DNA of 64,000 nucleotides from Collybia mongolica (lineage: Eukaryota; Basidiomycota; Agaricomycetes; Agaricales; Clitocybaceae): positions 1,612,001 to 1,676,000 of the forward strand of contig JAAXNY010000001.1 in the NCBI GenBank assembly GCA_013420905.1, given 5' to 3'. The position numbers were made by a program, and so were the translations under genes. Below are positions 1-13,868 of this stretch, piece by piece; the stretch's first letter is position 1, and every line of letters begins with the position of its first letter. The notes beneath the pieces were generated by a model. That model was not told where the DNA came from, did not search any database, and saw only the letters and a list, made by a program, of their open reading frames with translations.

Positions 1-2826
1 TTGTTATTCCGGCCTAAATGCAACGCGTGCTCGATGTTAATAATCCCGGAAGCATGATTGGAAGACGGTTGATCCAGGCCGGTGTGCCATCGATATCGAT
101 GCCCTGTAATATTCCATTCCTGTTGGACACGTCCTGTCGAACCCATATCAGTACACGGAAGGCCTGACCGTTGTTAAACGTGTTCCGTGGTTCCGATGAG
201 AAACTTCATTGGATTTCGTTCGGGATCCCACTCTGGGTTCTGAACCGTGCATTCCGTCATGAAGGGTCCCTTGCAAGCTTCCAAAGGGCCGAATGTCTTG
301 TGTTATGTGACGAACAGCGTACCTTCCCTTCCAACTATCTTCGTGATCTAAAATACCTTGCGCGTCTATCATTGCTCACAATATGAATTGTCGGACCGGT
401 GTCTTCTGTTTCCGATGATGACTTCCCAGAAAAAGAACCTTGTGGGATACTTCTGTCTGGATTGGTTGTGTCTGGATCCCTATCGACCTATCTGTCACCC
501 TGTCATGTCAGTTCCTTTCAGCTTGCCTAATACACCGAACATTTAATGATAGCCCAACTTTCGTACTTGAACCCTTGACAAAACATAGGATAAGTCTATA
601 AATGGTGCTGTGGGACCCCCAGAGCTCTGGGGAAAGGTGATTCACCGATGCTCGCTCATTGCAACACCCCAAATGGTCCTCGGAAGCGCGCCGCAAAACC
701 TGGATTTCGAGGTTCCCAGTTCTTTCTATATCCCCCAGCTCGTCATGCCGATGAATTCTGTGCATTTATCACGCCAAACTATGTTCCCCTCATATCAAAG
801 TGCCGAAATTAATGGAAATTGGCGCTCGCCCCTGGTCATCGAAGAACACATTCTATCGATGGTGATTCTGCGATGTCCCTTCATCTGTTGGAAACGACCT
901 GTGAGATAATATTGTCATTCACGTCATTATTAACCCTGATGATTTGTGTTCGCATGTCACCACGAATTTGTGACAATGGATGTACGTCGGCGCGCGCCCG
1001 CCATGGGTGTAGCGGTGGCCTATTAAGGTACGTTTTGTCGGGAGAAGAGTAAGCCCGACGTGTCCACAATTGAATGTGATACTAAATGACACTACCACGT
1101 AGAGAAGAGCTTTCTAGACGATACAAGTACAGCAGGGATCGGACCTTTTATAATACCAGACGCGAATGCGTAACGGATAGCTTCTGGAATCGACCATCGG
1201 ACCACGGACGGGCTATTCAGTTCGGTGCTGTGTGATAAGCGCAGGCGTAAACATCTAGCGCCAGCAAATATACGAACAAGACCAATATCAATGAAATTCG
1301 GGGGGGAGGGAAATGAACAGCTGGATTTGTCACCAAGGGGCCTTTACGAACTTATCTTGGGAAAACGATCAGGTCGAAGTGCCTCTGGACATGTGTAAAG
1401 AAATTCTTCAAGCTTCTAGGTCCGTCAAATCTGGGATTGAGCAAGGCCGTCGCCGGGAAATCCGACTCACGTACACACAGAGAAGAGGTACGGATATACA
1501 CCAGGCTAAAATAGACCGGAAAAGCACTGCCGCCGAGGGCGAATTATAACGTTCGAAAGTTCAAATATGTCTCCAATCAGGCCAAGGGGGTGGAACAAGC
1601 CGAGGGCGTTGCATGTATTGCATAATAGATTTATGCAATGGACTGCAACAAAAGCTCATCAGAAGAACTGCAAAGACAATGCTTTGAACTCACTGGAAGA
1701 GACACATATTCAGACTTCTTGGGTTTGTGGGTTTCAACCAAGGGGGCCTAGGTGCCCTGTACCCTGGAGGAAACTGTATATCATGCTTTGGTGTTAATAT
1801 ATGTACAGATGCGCGGGGCGCCTATTGCTAACAAAAAGCAGATGAGTAGGCATGAGACCTGAGTATATTCCCTCTCACTGCGAACCGCCAAGTCTTCCCT
1901 AACGCGATAAACATATCCCTTACGATTGGGTTTACGCTTGCGGACGGGATTTATGTAGGCAAATGCAAGTGAAAGGATAGCCCATCACATCGCTTTTCAC
2001 CCCATCGTTTTTTAAGGCCATTGGAGATGTCTCACTCCATTACTGTCTAGAACAGCGCGTCCGAGTCTTTCATTGCTTTTGGTGACAAGCGGCCGTCGAT
2101 CCATGCGAGTCGATGGAAATTTTGATATTTTGCTCACAGCCACACCCAAAGAGGACCCGTAGTTAACAAACGCAGCTGTGAGAACTCTCAGTCTGAAGTG
2201 AAGGGTCCAAGGGCTCAGAGACGATGACAATAAGAGTACCCTGGGCTCCCCTGTCTTGTCGTTACACGTCCCAGTCGGTTAGCATCGGAAATGTCGGCCT
2301 TGCTCATGACGGCCTGGAGTTTCACGTTGTAGTAGCCGCAGGAGGTCTCTGGCCGTCCTCATCTTGTAGTCGTCTCTCAAAAAGCCCCCAACAGGGGAAA
2401 GTATGGACTCATCACGTGACGGCGTTTACGTTTCCTGCCAGTGGTTGTTTCGCCACTTGTGAGCGATATAATGCACGACAAGACCACTCACAGGCTCTTT
2501 CTGAGTCAGTCAGACTAAACAGGAGGGTCGTGATGATAAGAAGAGTGAGGTTCAATTAGATTTGAATAACTTCACTGAGATTCTAAATAATTACTAGGAC
2601 TCGCACCTATCGTCAACAAGTTCAGGACACGGTATCTTCACAGAGAGTTCAAACGTAGTTGATTAAAGTCTACAGGTTACAGAGAGAGAAGAATTAGGCA
2701 TATTCTAAGGGAAGAGGAAGCATATAAAGGAAAGGGAAGCATAGGATCAATGAAAGAAAGGCATATGTCATAATCATACGGTACGTGCATTGACAGGTCG
2801 TGAACCTATGGATGATATCAAGTAGG
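1..2826. other. No gene recognised
   Basis: Only short open frames lie here on both strands. None has recognisable protein character or joins to a neighbour through plausible splice sites. The composition is mixed and no transposon ends were seen. This may be intergenic DNA or decayed sequence. Confidence 0.5.
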
Positions 2827-3600
2827 TTAGGTAAACTGCTCTGTCGGCTGCCACTTCAATGATTTTCTCGAAGACACCCACTGCTGTGGATAGATAGGAA
2901 GCTCGGAGGACTCTGGCATGAAGGTTTCGTGGTCAATGATCTCAGTTCCATAGGGCCCCAATGGGCGAGGACGGCGAGACGACCTAGCCCTGGGCGGCAC
3001 AACCTCTGGTGGTTCTGTATCTCCTCGGGTATACTCGCTATCGGTATCCATCGCGTCACTTTCATCGTCTGCCTCGTAGGCGCGGCGAGCCTGTATGGCG
3101 ACCTGCCTGGACTTCATCAAGATATCCCATTCCCTCCGGAACACTTCCTCGAGTCTACGCTCCATCATGCTGTCGTCGTCTGGAGGGGCTTCCTGGATGA
3201 TATGCGTACTGCCATAGACATATCGGCGCATGGCCGGACTCCGTTGCAGCTTCCTTGGCGAGTTAGGTCTCGTCGAGGTTTCAGATGGTTGGGCTTCGAG
3301 CGGGATTTGGGCTCCGGGTCCCCGGGATTCGGTATGGAAAGACGCGTCGGAAAGGGAGGATAGAGATGAATCGGGTGAGGTGGCATACGGCGACAAGGAT
3401 CCGGTCGATGTGGCCGGTGAAGATGAAGATGAAGACGACCCCAACACACTTCCGGAGGGTGGTGAGGGAAATAATGGATAAGGACCGTGCCCAGCAGGGT
3501 ACTTCCAGCGAGTATGGGTTCCTTGGCCTGTTGCCGAAGGGCTTACTATGATGGTGGTGTTATCAGCGGCGAGGGCTCGCGCTTTGCTACGCGTCAACAT
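2827..3600 (-). CDS. Hypothetical Ser-rich, charged protein (257 aa)
   Basis: This is an uninterrupted 257-codon frame with an ATG at 3600-3598, and I do not recognise the family. It opens with a basic stretch (MLTRSKARAL). A long Ser/Pro/Gly-rich stretch follows (about residues 20-120) with runs of serine, then a charged, probably helical segment around residues 140-175 containing RRLEEVFRREWDILMKSRQ. An acidic patch rich in D/E/S and a basic RARSSRRPRP stretch come next. No signal peptide or membrane segment is visible. The composition suggests a mostly disordered intracellular protein, possibly nuclear, but that is inference. Overlapping frames on the other strand are shorter and look like shadows. 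The single-exon structure and ATG start favour a real gene; there is no functional evidence. Confidence 0.55.
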   Translation of the reverse strand: MLTRSKARALAADNTTIIVSPSATGQGTHTRWKYPAGHGPYPLFPSPPSGSVLGSSSSSSSPATSTGSLSPYATSPDSSLSSLSDASFHTESRGPGAQIPLEAQPSETSTRPNSPRKLQRSPAMRRYVYGSTHIIQEAPPDDDSMMERRLEEVFRREWDILMKSRQVAIQARRAYEADDESDAMDTDSEYTRGDTEPPEVVPPRARSSRRPRPLGPYGTEIIDHETFMPESSELPIYPQQWVSSRKSLKWQPTEQFT

Positions 3601-4257
3601 GAGTGCGTTTTCTGTGGCGTTGGATGACTGTCGAAAGGGGTGTTGAGGTATGCACGTCTGGCTCTACTCCTAGAATCTCATTGACGTCCATTGATATACA
3701 CCTCAATGGACAGCTTTGGCAACATCTCTCGCCTTTCACACATGTCTCTTTTGGCAAGTGGACGCTTTGGCCTTTGTCGTGGTTTGGCCATCTGGTAGCT
3801 TTGCAATTGGAGGACTCGTGGCCATGGGTGGACGTTCACGCTTTATTGAATGAATTCATGCGGGGGTCCCCATTGTCCACATTGTGCCGTGATGGTGGAA
3901 AAAACGGCTTTCCATGTTTGCCATTGTCGAGTCCATCATTCCGAATCTATCTATAAGGCCCACAATGGCTCAAATGTGCTGGGCCTCGTGCTCACATACC
4001 CCTTTGTGCACCGCAATTTGGCATCCATAAACGAAAAAAAAAATAAAACAAGAAAGAGTGTATGCATTGTCCACATCCGTTCAACGGAAGATCCATGATA
4101 GTACGTCTAAATTAAGTAGCTGCTAAATGAGTGACCAGATATCCCAAATCTTACTTTTATATACGTGAGGCAATCGTGAAGATAAACGCTGCTCTATCCA
4201 AAACAAAAAAAAAAGAAACCCAGAAAGAAATTTCGATGTCTCGTAAAGATTTCATGC
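3601..4257. other. Intergenic, no gene recognised
   Basis: This is the stretch between the start of the Ser-rich orphan and the stop of the bestrophin-like gene. It has A-rich runs near 4028 and 4202 but no convincing coding sequence. Confidence 0.5.
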
Positions 4258-6485
4258 TCAGCTCTCGCGAGTCGTCCTGTCAACTTCCTTCCAGCTGTTG
4301 ACGAGAGTCCGCTTGATGCTCGCCATGCCTGGTTCCGGTCCATTGTGGTGGTCGGGGAGACGGTACTCGCTGCCACATTCCTTGAGGATATCGTGGGCGC
4401 TGCGACGATCCGAAGGGGCGAAAGGTTGGTTCCTGAAAGATATTTACCTTTTAGTTCTGCACTCAAGGGCCAGAAGATTGTAGTTACCAAATACCGAAAA
4501 TGTATGAGGAAGGCTCAGGGTTCGTGTACTATTTTACCTCGTAGTGTCAGGGACGACATATCACGAAACAGGTGACAGGACTGACCGCAGTGATCTCATG
4601 AAGCTCGCGTTGAATCGAGAGACAGAAATGATCAAGATCTGAAAGAATATCATGAGGTTTATGATAGGTGTACGGGAACAGAGATACATACCAAGATCAT
4701 TCAAGTCGTAGTTGAACGGATTCTCACTATGCCGGAAAAAGTCAGGTGCTGTTGCTGCTGTGCCCGAAACTACTTACATTTCCTGCCCAATCTCCAAGAA
4801 TCCAAGAAGCAAGAAGGATGCAAACGCAGTACCAGGAATTGTCAACCAACTGAAGGCGGCAAAAATTTGGAACTTTTTTGGATGGTGTCAGCGACATGAA
4901 AGGAGTTAATAGATGGACTTGGAACCGACAGGTAGGAAAAGGAGGTACAACCTGGAAAAAAGATAACGTCATAAGGAGGAGCTAAGTATGACAAAGAGCT
5001 CCTACAACATACCATAAAGACATCCTCAAATGAGCCTGGTAGGCGAATGGCAATGGGGTGTTTCGGATACGTTCGAGATTGGACATGGTTTCTTGAAGCA
5101 GGGTGATATTGGCCGTGACGCCAGAGGCAATTGATGGCTGAAGAAGGTTGCGCTGCATCAAGTCTATACCAACACATCAGCGGGTTGGATTGAGTATATT
5201 GCCGTTGAGGCTTACACGCAGTGTAACTTGACAAGACCAAGCATATCTCCAAAGGCACATTGCTTTCGACGATGTCGAGGCTCTTCTTTCTCCTGCGTGC
5301 GTCATCCTCGCCAGCTGGTTTGGCACGACGCAACACTTTCCGTACACACCATCGGAAAAACCTCAACACCGGGAAATAATCGTAGAGAGACTCATGAGGG
5401 GGGTTGCGCGCAGGCTTGAGAGGTCGGGTGCTCTGCACTTCAGGAAGGACTTTTTCGGGGTCAAAGGTGTTACGACGAGAAGGACGAACAGAAGCATGAG
5501 GACTTTTGGTCAAGGAACGGAACCAACTGGTTTCGGATTTGTTGTCATCGATGATGGTTTCATTATGTGAGTGGGTGGGCAAAGACGCCGTGCGCTGGGG
5601 ATGGTGAACGGTATCGGCAGCAGTGCGCACATTGTCCCCATGGAGGCCGTGATGAAGCTCGTCGACAGGAAGGTCGTCTGAGGCATGCCAGAGAGGAAGC
5701 ATATCGTGACCTGTATGATCACCCTTCGGGTTGGCATATCGGGGGAGGAAGCAGATAAGGGGATAGAGATCTTGATAGTAAACACCTGGTTCGCCTCTCA
5801 AGAAGTGCTATGGGATAAAATAGGTAAGTAAGAACCAGTTAGAATGAAATAAAACATACCTTGACCGAGACTGAGAAAGCTTGGATCTTCATTGGGGTAC
5901 ATCTTGTTAATCTAGGTTTAGTAAGTAGCGAAGGAACCTACCAGATTTATCATTGTCTTCTTCTCGATTACACCCTTCAAAGTCTCTTCTTCCCCGCCCT
6001 CTCTTGTAGATGGTACATGGATCCATAGCTGTACGACGATCAGAAGCCATGACTTTTGCAACTATCATGAATGTATGCCTACCATGAGAGCTAAATTCCT
6101 TGAGGCAGTCGAGATATTTGTCCACATTTTTCGTCCATCCTGATATCTATGCTTGCCACCCTTGAGAAACCATTCAGAGATGACGAACCGAAACTTACCT
6201 CTCATAGGCTGAGGATGTCCTAAAAGAAATGACCAAACCGAGCACCGTACCAAGAACCGTCAAAAGTTGATTCGAGAGGATGAGCTTGTGAGGAGTCAAA
6301 TTCGACACACAAGATACCACTGGATGTTACAGTTTAGCAGCACCAACAGAATTACAAAGTTCAATGAACGTACTCGTGGCAATCAACGTAAAGAAGAGAA
6401 CTTCAGGCCATATGTCGTTTACTACAGTCGCCTTGAATCTCTTCAAGGTCCATCGTCCGTGGAACAGTGGATTGTGGGCAACCAT
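4258..6485 (-). CDS. Bestrophin-like anion channel (UPF0187 / RFP-TM family)
   Basis: This is a gene of about 12 short exons. The ATG at 6485-6483 opens MVAHNPLFHGRW, and the stop is at 4260-4258 after WKEVDRTTRES. Read across splice sites it gives, in order, a first membrane segment (PEVLFFTLIATM), the conserved LLTVLGTVLGLVISFRTSSA block, then WTNISTASRNLALMLWIHVP, AFSVSVKHFLRGEPGVYYQD, CFLPRYANPKG and VPLEICLVLSSY. Further on are LLQETMSNLERIRNTPLPFA, a second hydrophobic pair (LTIPGTAFASFLLLGFLEIG) and the bestrophin signature ENPFNYDLNDL followed by DLDHFC. These blocks are characteristic of fungal bestrophin-like proteins, which are membrane proteins related to Ca2+-activated chloride channels. 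A central insertion of about 100 residues (Ser/Arg-rich, after PRYANPKG) is likely cytosolic. No broken exon was seen. Substrate and membrane are not determined by the sequence. Confidence 0.87.
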
Positions 6486-8706
6486 CGTGGTAAACTAGCA
6501 AATGCTCGCCGAATTTGAGGGCGCTGGGAGGCCGAAGCTGCCGCTATTGTTCACAACAACAAAGCACTGAGCACGAGAAGCTAAAGTAGCAAGAAAGAAA
6601 ATGAGAACAGAATCGGAGAGAACAAGCCGTGGCTTTTAAAGGATTTCCCATCCAGGGGTTGGCGTTACAAAATTGGACCATCGTGTTAGAAACGAGCAAT
6701 CACGGCTTGTTGTGACAATATGCCTTGGGGGAGACGCCCGATCACGCCAAGCCCTACTACCACTCATGACACTCATCACCACAAAACATACTCGCACCCA
6801 CCACCAACCGTGCATCCCAGTACGCCCAGTATGCCCTTGACCATGCTCTTTACGCGACTCTAAACACTGTGCTCAGGATTTGGACTCTGGAACAACACTA
6901 TACCTTTGGCCTATAAATAATCCACTTCTCCCATCTGTTATGTCACAATCTTGATGAAGCTGGCCTTGGTGGCAGGGAACCTCGGCGAACAAGTGTTTGC
7001 GTGGCTGTACTCGATCTGTTTTCTTTTTTTTTAAAAAGACACATTTACGTACAAGCAGGACCCGAGGAAGGATCTTCCTCTGAGGACGCTCATGTTAAAA
7101 CTACGTTCAACGTAGCCCATTCTCCCCTGAACACACCCTCATAATCAAAGAGATTGTAATTGGACCCCGCTTTGCCCCCAAACCCCATTTTCCATGAAGC
7201 CCCCCTCTCTTCTCCCTGTGTACGAAAGCACTACAAATGGCGAAAGCTTCGAGGCAAGCATATCATGCAACCTGTTGTTCTACGCCTTTGTGAGGTCCAC
7301 CAATTAAAAGCTATGGGGCCACTAGAGGCCATAAGGCAGTTCAAGGATTCTCCTTTGAATCAATCAGTGGAGTTATCGAAAAGACGCAATATACTCCACC
7401 TTTCTTGTTCAAATCGACCCCCACACCAAGCGATCGGCGCGAAGCCATGCTCCCTTCGAATTGGACATCATTAAACACCACCTTCGAACTTATGGCTCGG
7501 CTCCACTACATTGTATTCGAAGTTCCGTCTGTCGTGACAACACATTCCCGCACTCTTGACCATACTCCACACGAAAAGTCACACTCTGGACTCGAGTTGC
7601 CTTGAACGACTATCGTCAGGCGACCTTTTTTTCGACCCCGTGACAAACTGTCAAGGCAGTCATCAAGCCGGGGCAACTACTTGTCGATCCGTCCACTGGC
7701 AGGCCCCACATATGGGCCACTACTTGATACCAGCTGGGGTTATACTGCCGTGACTGCTAAACTTGGCTCGTGTAAACTCGAGCCTCGAGTATGGCTGTCG
7801 TCGAGACAAATTAGGTACTTACAGAACTTACACTATCCCGTCTATGCCGGGTAAATCAAGCGCCGTTGTCCTCGTCCTTGTTCCATCATATGTTATCGAT
7901 AGCCCTATTTTATCTCCAGGTGGTTATATCAGACACGATCTCTTGTTCATGAACAATTCATTCACAGCGGATCATCCGTTGAACTTACGTCGACAATGAA
8001 ATGCCCTTGGCCGCAGACCACCTTAACAGTACGATATCATCGAGTGGCACGCCAGGGATTAGACCTTGATTGGGAGACCTGGTAACGGACCGGTCATATT
8101 TTGACTGCCTCCGAGGGATGCAGTGATGTACAGGTATCTCAGAAGTCAGAATCAGAATAACTTTGTCCACAGGCTAGATATACATTTATAGTATGTCTGA
8201 ATGAGCTTCCGCCGTTCTCTGACAATTGACAGTCAGGGATCTATCATCCCTTGGCTTTGATTGTGTTGGTTTGTGATGCTCGGTACAAAATAATCTCCGA
8301 TGCTTGTATACTTCCTGCACGCGGTTCGGTTGATTCAACGTGTTCCAGAAACATGATCAAGGTAACTAGCGTTGATAACAGATGGATAAGGCAGCAGGAA
8401 ATAGTTGTGTCTTTTAGTATTGTGTATACGACACAGGAGACTACACACGCCGGAGGGTGCTCGCTATGGATGACCTGTGGGGTTTTGGGGACATGCTCAA
8501 ATATTCAACCGCCGCCAAATCTCCAAGACCAAGGAACACCTGATTAAATTCTATTTTGTGAGGACCTATCTTACATCCCTATTCAAATATTTGTTCATCA
8601 CTGATGTCAGGAAGAAGGTCCAACCATGTCCTTGTCCCAACATGCCTCCTTAAAGAGGCAGAAATAAGGGTACTCAATCTCAACTCATACTATACAAAAC
8701 GTTCCC
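6486..8706. other. Intergenic, no gene recognised
   Basis: This 2.2-kb interval lies upstream of the bestrophin-like gene and downstream of fimbrin. Near 7021-7035 there is a T-rich run. Open frames are short and lack family character. Confidence 0.5.
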
Positions 8707-11106
8707 CTACTGGGCGATGCTCATCAAGCTTCCAACGAATGTCAAGATCTGCCACATGGCCCGTTAGAAAAATAGTAACCATGCATAGCGCGGGTACGTA
8801 CAAGACGAGGCCTGACATCGACGATATCCTCAGGCACTAAGAAGATTAATGCATTCATCTTTCTAGCAATTGAAATTGCCAGTTTTGCTAAAGATCGGTC
8901 AAGGGGTCAATCGATATTCAGAACAAATCACGAGGAGTATGTAATATACATACCATTTTGCCTTCGGTCTTCATAATCCCCGCTCTCAGATACATTTAGG
9001 ACCAGGGCGGGATCCACGATTCCAGGGCGAATTGCGTCAAGGAGATCGAGGAAGAACAATCCCGTCGTAATCGAAGGATCCTTGAAGGATCGGATAGTGC
9101 GCACATTGGGCTTAGCCTTCTGTGCTGTAGTGTTTGCCCATTTGAGCATCTCCGTATCGCTGATTGGTCGACCGCCACTGGATTTGGATAGTGCTGTGAG
9201 TGTTTTCGTGATGTTCATCCTAAAGGCCGTTTAGGTGGGAATGGATAGCATAAATATTACACGAACCGCATTAGTTGCCACACTAGTCCGAGGACAAGAG
9301 TCTTTGATCCATCGACAATGTCCGCGCCCTGAATACCAACCAAATGCATGCCGTTCTGCTTCCCAAGATCAACGACGTAATTGGTGTTTTCTACTGCCTT
9401 GAACCTCGAAAGTTTACTCTGATTTGGGGTAACGCCGATATCTTCTTCCTCCTCACCCTCGGCGCCACCACTTGCATAAGAAGCGGCCCCAGCACCCTCC
9501 TTTGGCTTTGATACGCGTCTCCATATTACACTACCAGGTAAAATCTTGTCAAAGGCTTGCAAAATGATGAGCCCGTCTTTGAGATTCTCAAAAAGATTGA
9601 AAACACCAGGCTCGACACCCAAAGAGTTTAGCCATAGCGTAAACACGCGCGCTTCGCGTTCGCCTTCGGCATCGAAGTCGTCCACCGCGCCGTAATCCTT
9701 GGCTTCCTGCTCGTCCAAGGGCTCAAGACCAGGGTGGGTGTTGAAAAGGTTGGCGACAAAAGCGAGATTGAGACGTGGATTCCCAGATACAAGAGAGGAA
9801 GGCGTCAGATATTTGCGACATCCAATCCTATCGGCATTTTCAAGAACCTAGATGCGTGTTTTGAGATGCTATTACCAATACGCGAATGGACGGAGGGTAC
9901 TTGCCTGCTCGGCACGAGTTCGAACATCAGGGGTTTGTAGCGGCGACAGTGAACAGTCCTCTGGCTTTAATTGATGGAGAAGTACAGTATAGTTTTCACC
10001 ATCTGAAACGTCTCGACTGAAGTTATTGACTCTAAGGGATGACGTCATTATATATTTCTAAAGGATATAGTTTTGACAGTGACATACCGCCGTCTCCAAC
10101 CAGCAGCTTTCAAGTGGTAGTTGAACCATCGCAGGAGGATCTGGTCTTGAGTTAAGCGCAGCAGATCATCAATTGTCTCATCGTCTTCACAAAGACGGTA
10201 CAATTCAGGATGGAGCTTGATATCCACCTGGGCCAGCAAACCTCTCCGAATGATCTGCCAGATCAAGCCGAGAATAAGATGTTCACGACCATCAGCAATA
10301 TCTGAAGAGCCGATGTTGACCACTGAACAACCGATCGCCTTCGCAGATGTAATAACAATGTTATTATTTTCGGTCATTTGGAACGCATTGAGTGGCTTGC
10401 GAGCGGTGGGCTTGTTCAGAACACGGCTATCGATCGTATCTGGAACAGAGTCGTTTATTAATTTGCACAGCACGAGACCATCTTTGCACTCGTCGAAGAG
10501 TTGCATCGTATTAGTTGGGATTGGATAGCGGTTGCTGATGTCAGGATCATTTTCTATAACCTGGGAAGGTACTTTCAGCATTAAGTGCGCCACGTTCTGG
10601 GCCGCTGTGATCGTACCGTATTGATATGTGCTGTGAATTCTGAGCGTTCGTCCTCGTTGATGGTGTGGCTGGTGCTCGTTGTGGAACCCTGGACGGTAAC
10701 CTTTCCGGCCTTGCTTGGAAGAGCCGTTCGGGCTTGGGACCGTAGTTTAACATTCAACTGTGGGATAATAACCGTTCTTGTTTGAGATCCTGACTTGCGA
10801 CATTATGTCAGGAATAACACACCTCAACCCAATCCTCAAGTTCAACCTTGCCACTTGCATCCACGCTCACGTTCTTGAGCGTTTCTCGTGCAAGATCGTA
10901 AGACTCTCCACTAGCCTGCAGAGTATGTAGAACCGCTGATTTATCGATACGACCCGCAGGATCCGTTGGAATTGCACTGAAAGAAATATCAATTTCAGGA
11001 CTTGGGGGAGGTGTTGCATTTGAACTCACTTGAAGCGGTTGATGAGATCGAACATCTCATCCCTAGAGACTTCAGGATACTTCTTTTGAAGTTTAAAGGC
11101 CTCCAT
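8707..11106 (-). CDS. SAC6: Fimbrin / plastin, actin-bundling protein
   Basis: The gene has several exons. The ATG at 11106-11104 begins MEAFKLQKKYPEVSRDEMFD, and the stop TAG is at 8709-8707 after LTFVGSLMSIAQ. The order matches fimbrin. An N-terminal EF-hand-like region (DASGKVELEDW, about residues 20-100) comes first, followed by four calponin-homology domains. CH1 contains LFDECKDGLVLCKLINDSVP and CH2 contains EGEREARVFTLWLNSLGVEP. The later CH repeats contain ISDTEMLKWANTTAQ and KLAISIARKMNALIFLVPED. In this family the paired CH domains crosslink actin filaments in patches, cables and cytokinetic rings. SAC6 is the budding-yeast name and fim1 the fission-yeast name. A Glu/Ala-rich insert (AEGEEEEDIGV) sits in the third domain region. 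The family is usually about 620-660 aa, consistent with the span. Internal junctions were not all resolved. Confidence 0.93.
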
Positions 11107-13868
11107 GGCAGAAATATTAGGGGGGATTCAATAGGTTTTAGTTACAATGTGAGATGCATTCGGCTGTTCCCGATCTTATATGATAAAAGGGATTCGGTGG
11201 CAGTGCTGGCTCTTGCTTCTCCAGTTCAACTCTGCCGCGGCGCAGCCAAAGGCTGTATAACCGCAGTAATCGCCAACGTCGATTATTCTACAGTGAAACT
11301 GCGGACATTGTTGTCCATGACTTGTATGAACTCTGCAGAGTATCCTCACCCATCACACTTGTTACCATCATATGATCTACCAGTAGCTCACACCTTGTAG
11401 GTTTCTAATCATTTCATGACCTATTCAAGGATAGTACGTCATAGGCAACAGCTAGTGCGCTGGCCCACTACCGAGGGTCGGCCAATATATCATGAACTCT
11501 CATAGATTCCCGCCAAGTTTGATCAAGCTCCACCTAGTCTCGTAAAGCCCCAACAAACGCAAGCGCTTCATTCTGGACTATGCATAGCATATGTCTTCGA
11601 AATATGTACTCTAGTCTCACAACTCATTGTAACAACTCACTGGAGGAATACAAGCATGCGTGCTGATGCATTACATGTATAATCAGACACGTAGGTAAGC
11701 TACCGCCCTTGCCAGTCGTAACCCTTGCATGGATGTTAAAAGCGTTAACAGGGGAAACACTCGTTTTGTTTCCGATCGCAAAATGGCGTGTCCCAACGTG
11801 TAAAACTGTCGAATTGTATTGAACGTTATGCCTTCCAGTAAATAACGTATGTGGAAACCGTCCTCGTTATGGTAACGTTTTCTTTCTGCTACTTGGGTAC
11901 GTGCATGGACATCGTGAACACCAAAGTTCAAGCGACTAAAAGCTCTCAGATTCCCATTGCCTTCTATCTGGCGAGGTCGCCGATGAGGACCACCCAGCTT
12001 TCGGGTTAGCACACGAGACAAACAGCCGTCTTTACTACAAACATCATGTGTCTTAGGGCGGGGGCCTAGAATCCCTGTCGGTTCCATGTACCCCTCTGTG
12101 GTGAGCATCCTTTTATTACGAGCGGACTGCGACTAAACTCACATCGATCTCTCTAGGGAAAGCGTCTTCTCAAATAATACATGACAATCATTTGCAAATT
12201 TTATGCATTCCTGTGAACTGCCATGTACCTCTTGTGGAGGTAGGTCGTTGTTATTTGGTTCGATATCTAGGCCGCCCCACAGTACCCCTAATTTTTCCCC
12301 TACGACCATCCGACTACCGAATATTTGTGGCAAGTGCTGTCTTCCTGCAATGAAGTTTGTGTGGCCCATGTTTCTCGGCGTCCGAGGACCTTTGTGGTGG
12401 CGTTCGTGATCAGTTTCTCCAGTCAATCTTTTCGGAAACAGACTAGGAACAAAATTACAGTTTTTTTTTTGGACTGGGCCATTTTCGTAAAGCCGTTTAT
12501 CTCTGGATCATTTGCTACGACTTGGTCCAAAAAGACTCGACTTGATGGGGCAGATTAAGACACGAGGTCGGGTGTAACTCATGATCAGCAGAGCACTCAA
12601 AAGAGATGATCCCTTTCGATTCACCGCGATCTCTATCAAACCACAAATGCATGATCATGCTCACGACCGCTTTGAGGGCATGATAGTGCAAAAAAGTGTA
12701 AGGTGGGTAAAATTCAACTTTTGGGCCATAATGTCACTACCTCATTAAAGGATACGCGATTCCCTCTAACTCCCCTCCCTGGGAAAAGTCCCAGCCAATC
12801 CAAGTCGACCTCGAAGAGGATTGGCTATGGATTTAGTTCGTGAAGACTTCAGAAACTGTCAGGATCTCATATGTCAACGGCGTCCAATCGTAGTATCCCC
12901 ACCACCCGAGTCTAGACAAGGTTGACAAGCGAGCTTAGTTCCTCGACCCGCTCTAGGAGCGGCCACAAACCGAGTTGGTCGATTAATGATGATCCCTCGG
13001 CTTTGCGTAGATGTCAGGTACGCCGGACCATTCCCATAACAAACGTTGGCCTCGGGTACGAATCCCGTTACACCGATTCATGTCTTTGATGACTTGTCGG
13101 CTGAGCTACAGACCTCCTAAATCTGGCCACCATGTCCCCCCGATTGCAGCGGTGTGATAGCTATCGTTCTGGTTTGAATCGGCGGATGATGACGATTCGC
13201 TAAAAGGTCCTTTACCTGCATTTGACACAGGGTCGCTCAGAGCCGTAACACCGTCCGTCTCACCATGGCGCATAAATCAAGTGTAGTCACTCCCGAGTCA
13301 CATACCATGTCCGACAATGATCTACAGCTCGACATGAACCCAGTGTTAGTGGGTAAGTTATCTGGGGTAGATCGGTTTGTCAAAAATTTAAAGAGTTTTA
13401 TCCGCGGTTATCCTCAACGCGAACATACTTCGCTCATTGCGACTGCGATCAATGTGTCAAGGGTACACACCACCCTGGCTGGGCCCATGGCCTCGTCAAG
13501 ACGATGGCAAATGTTGTAACGGTGTCTGAAGATACGCTGGGCCCAAAAATCCAGCTGCCAGGGAGATGGACGAGAGACGATCTCCACGTCAGGAAAAACG
13601 TTTTTGTGGTACATTTCCCCAACCCTGCGGCGGCCTCGACCGCGGCAAACGAGCATCGCGTCTAACCGAACACACCAGCGGAAATTGTCGGGTTTCATAT
13701 GCAACTAAGTATATACCATCTGCTCGGTTCATATTTTTGAAATTGGGCAAGACTTGAAGGGGCGCGTACGGATCGCCCGACTTTGGCACTTGAAGTTGAG
13801 TGACGTGAGTTTTGGAGATCTCAATGCAGTCACAGGCGGTCCGCAATTTGATGTCCGCTCCGCAAACG
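11107..13868. other. Intergenic, no gene recognised
   Basis: A 2.8-kb stretch upstream of fimbrin without a recognisable protein. There are several isolated frames of 70-140 codons on either strand, none with family motifs or splice continuity. I saw no simple repeats beyond a short T run at 12463-12471. Confidence 0.5.

Noticed and set aside
1..1069. Possible genes in overlapping 60-100 codon frames
   Set aside because: No protein-like continuity across frames and no motifs on either strand.
12950..13085. tRNA-like stretch with a GGGTACGAATCCC segment
   Set aside because: Matching acceptor and anticodon stems could not be found, and the T-arm stem is imperfect.
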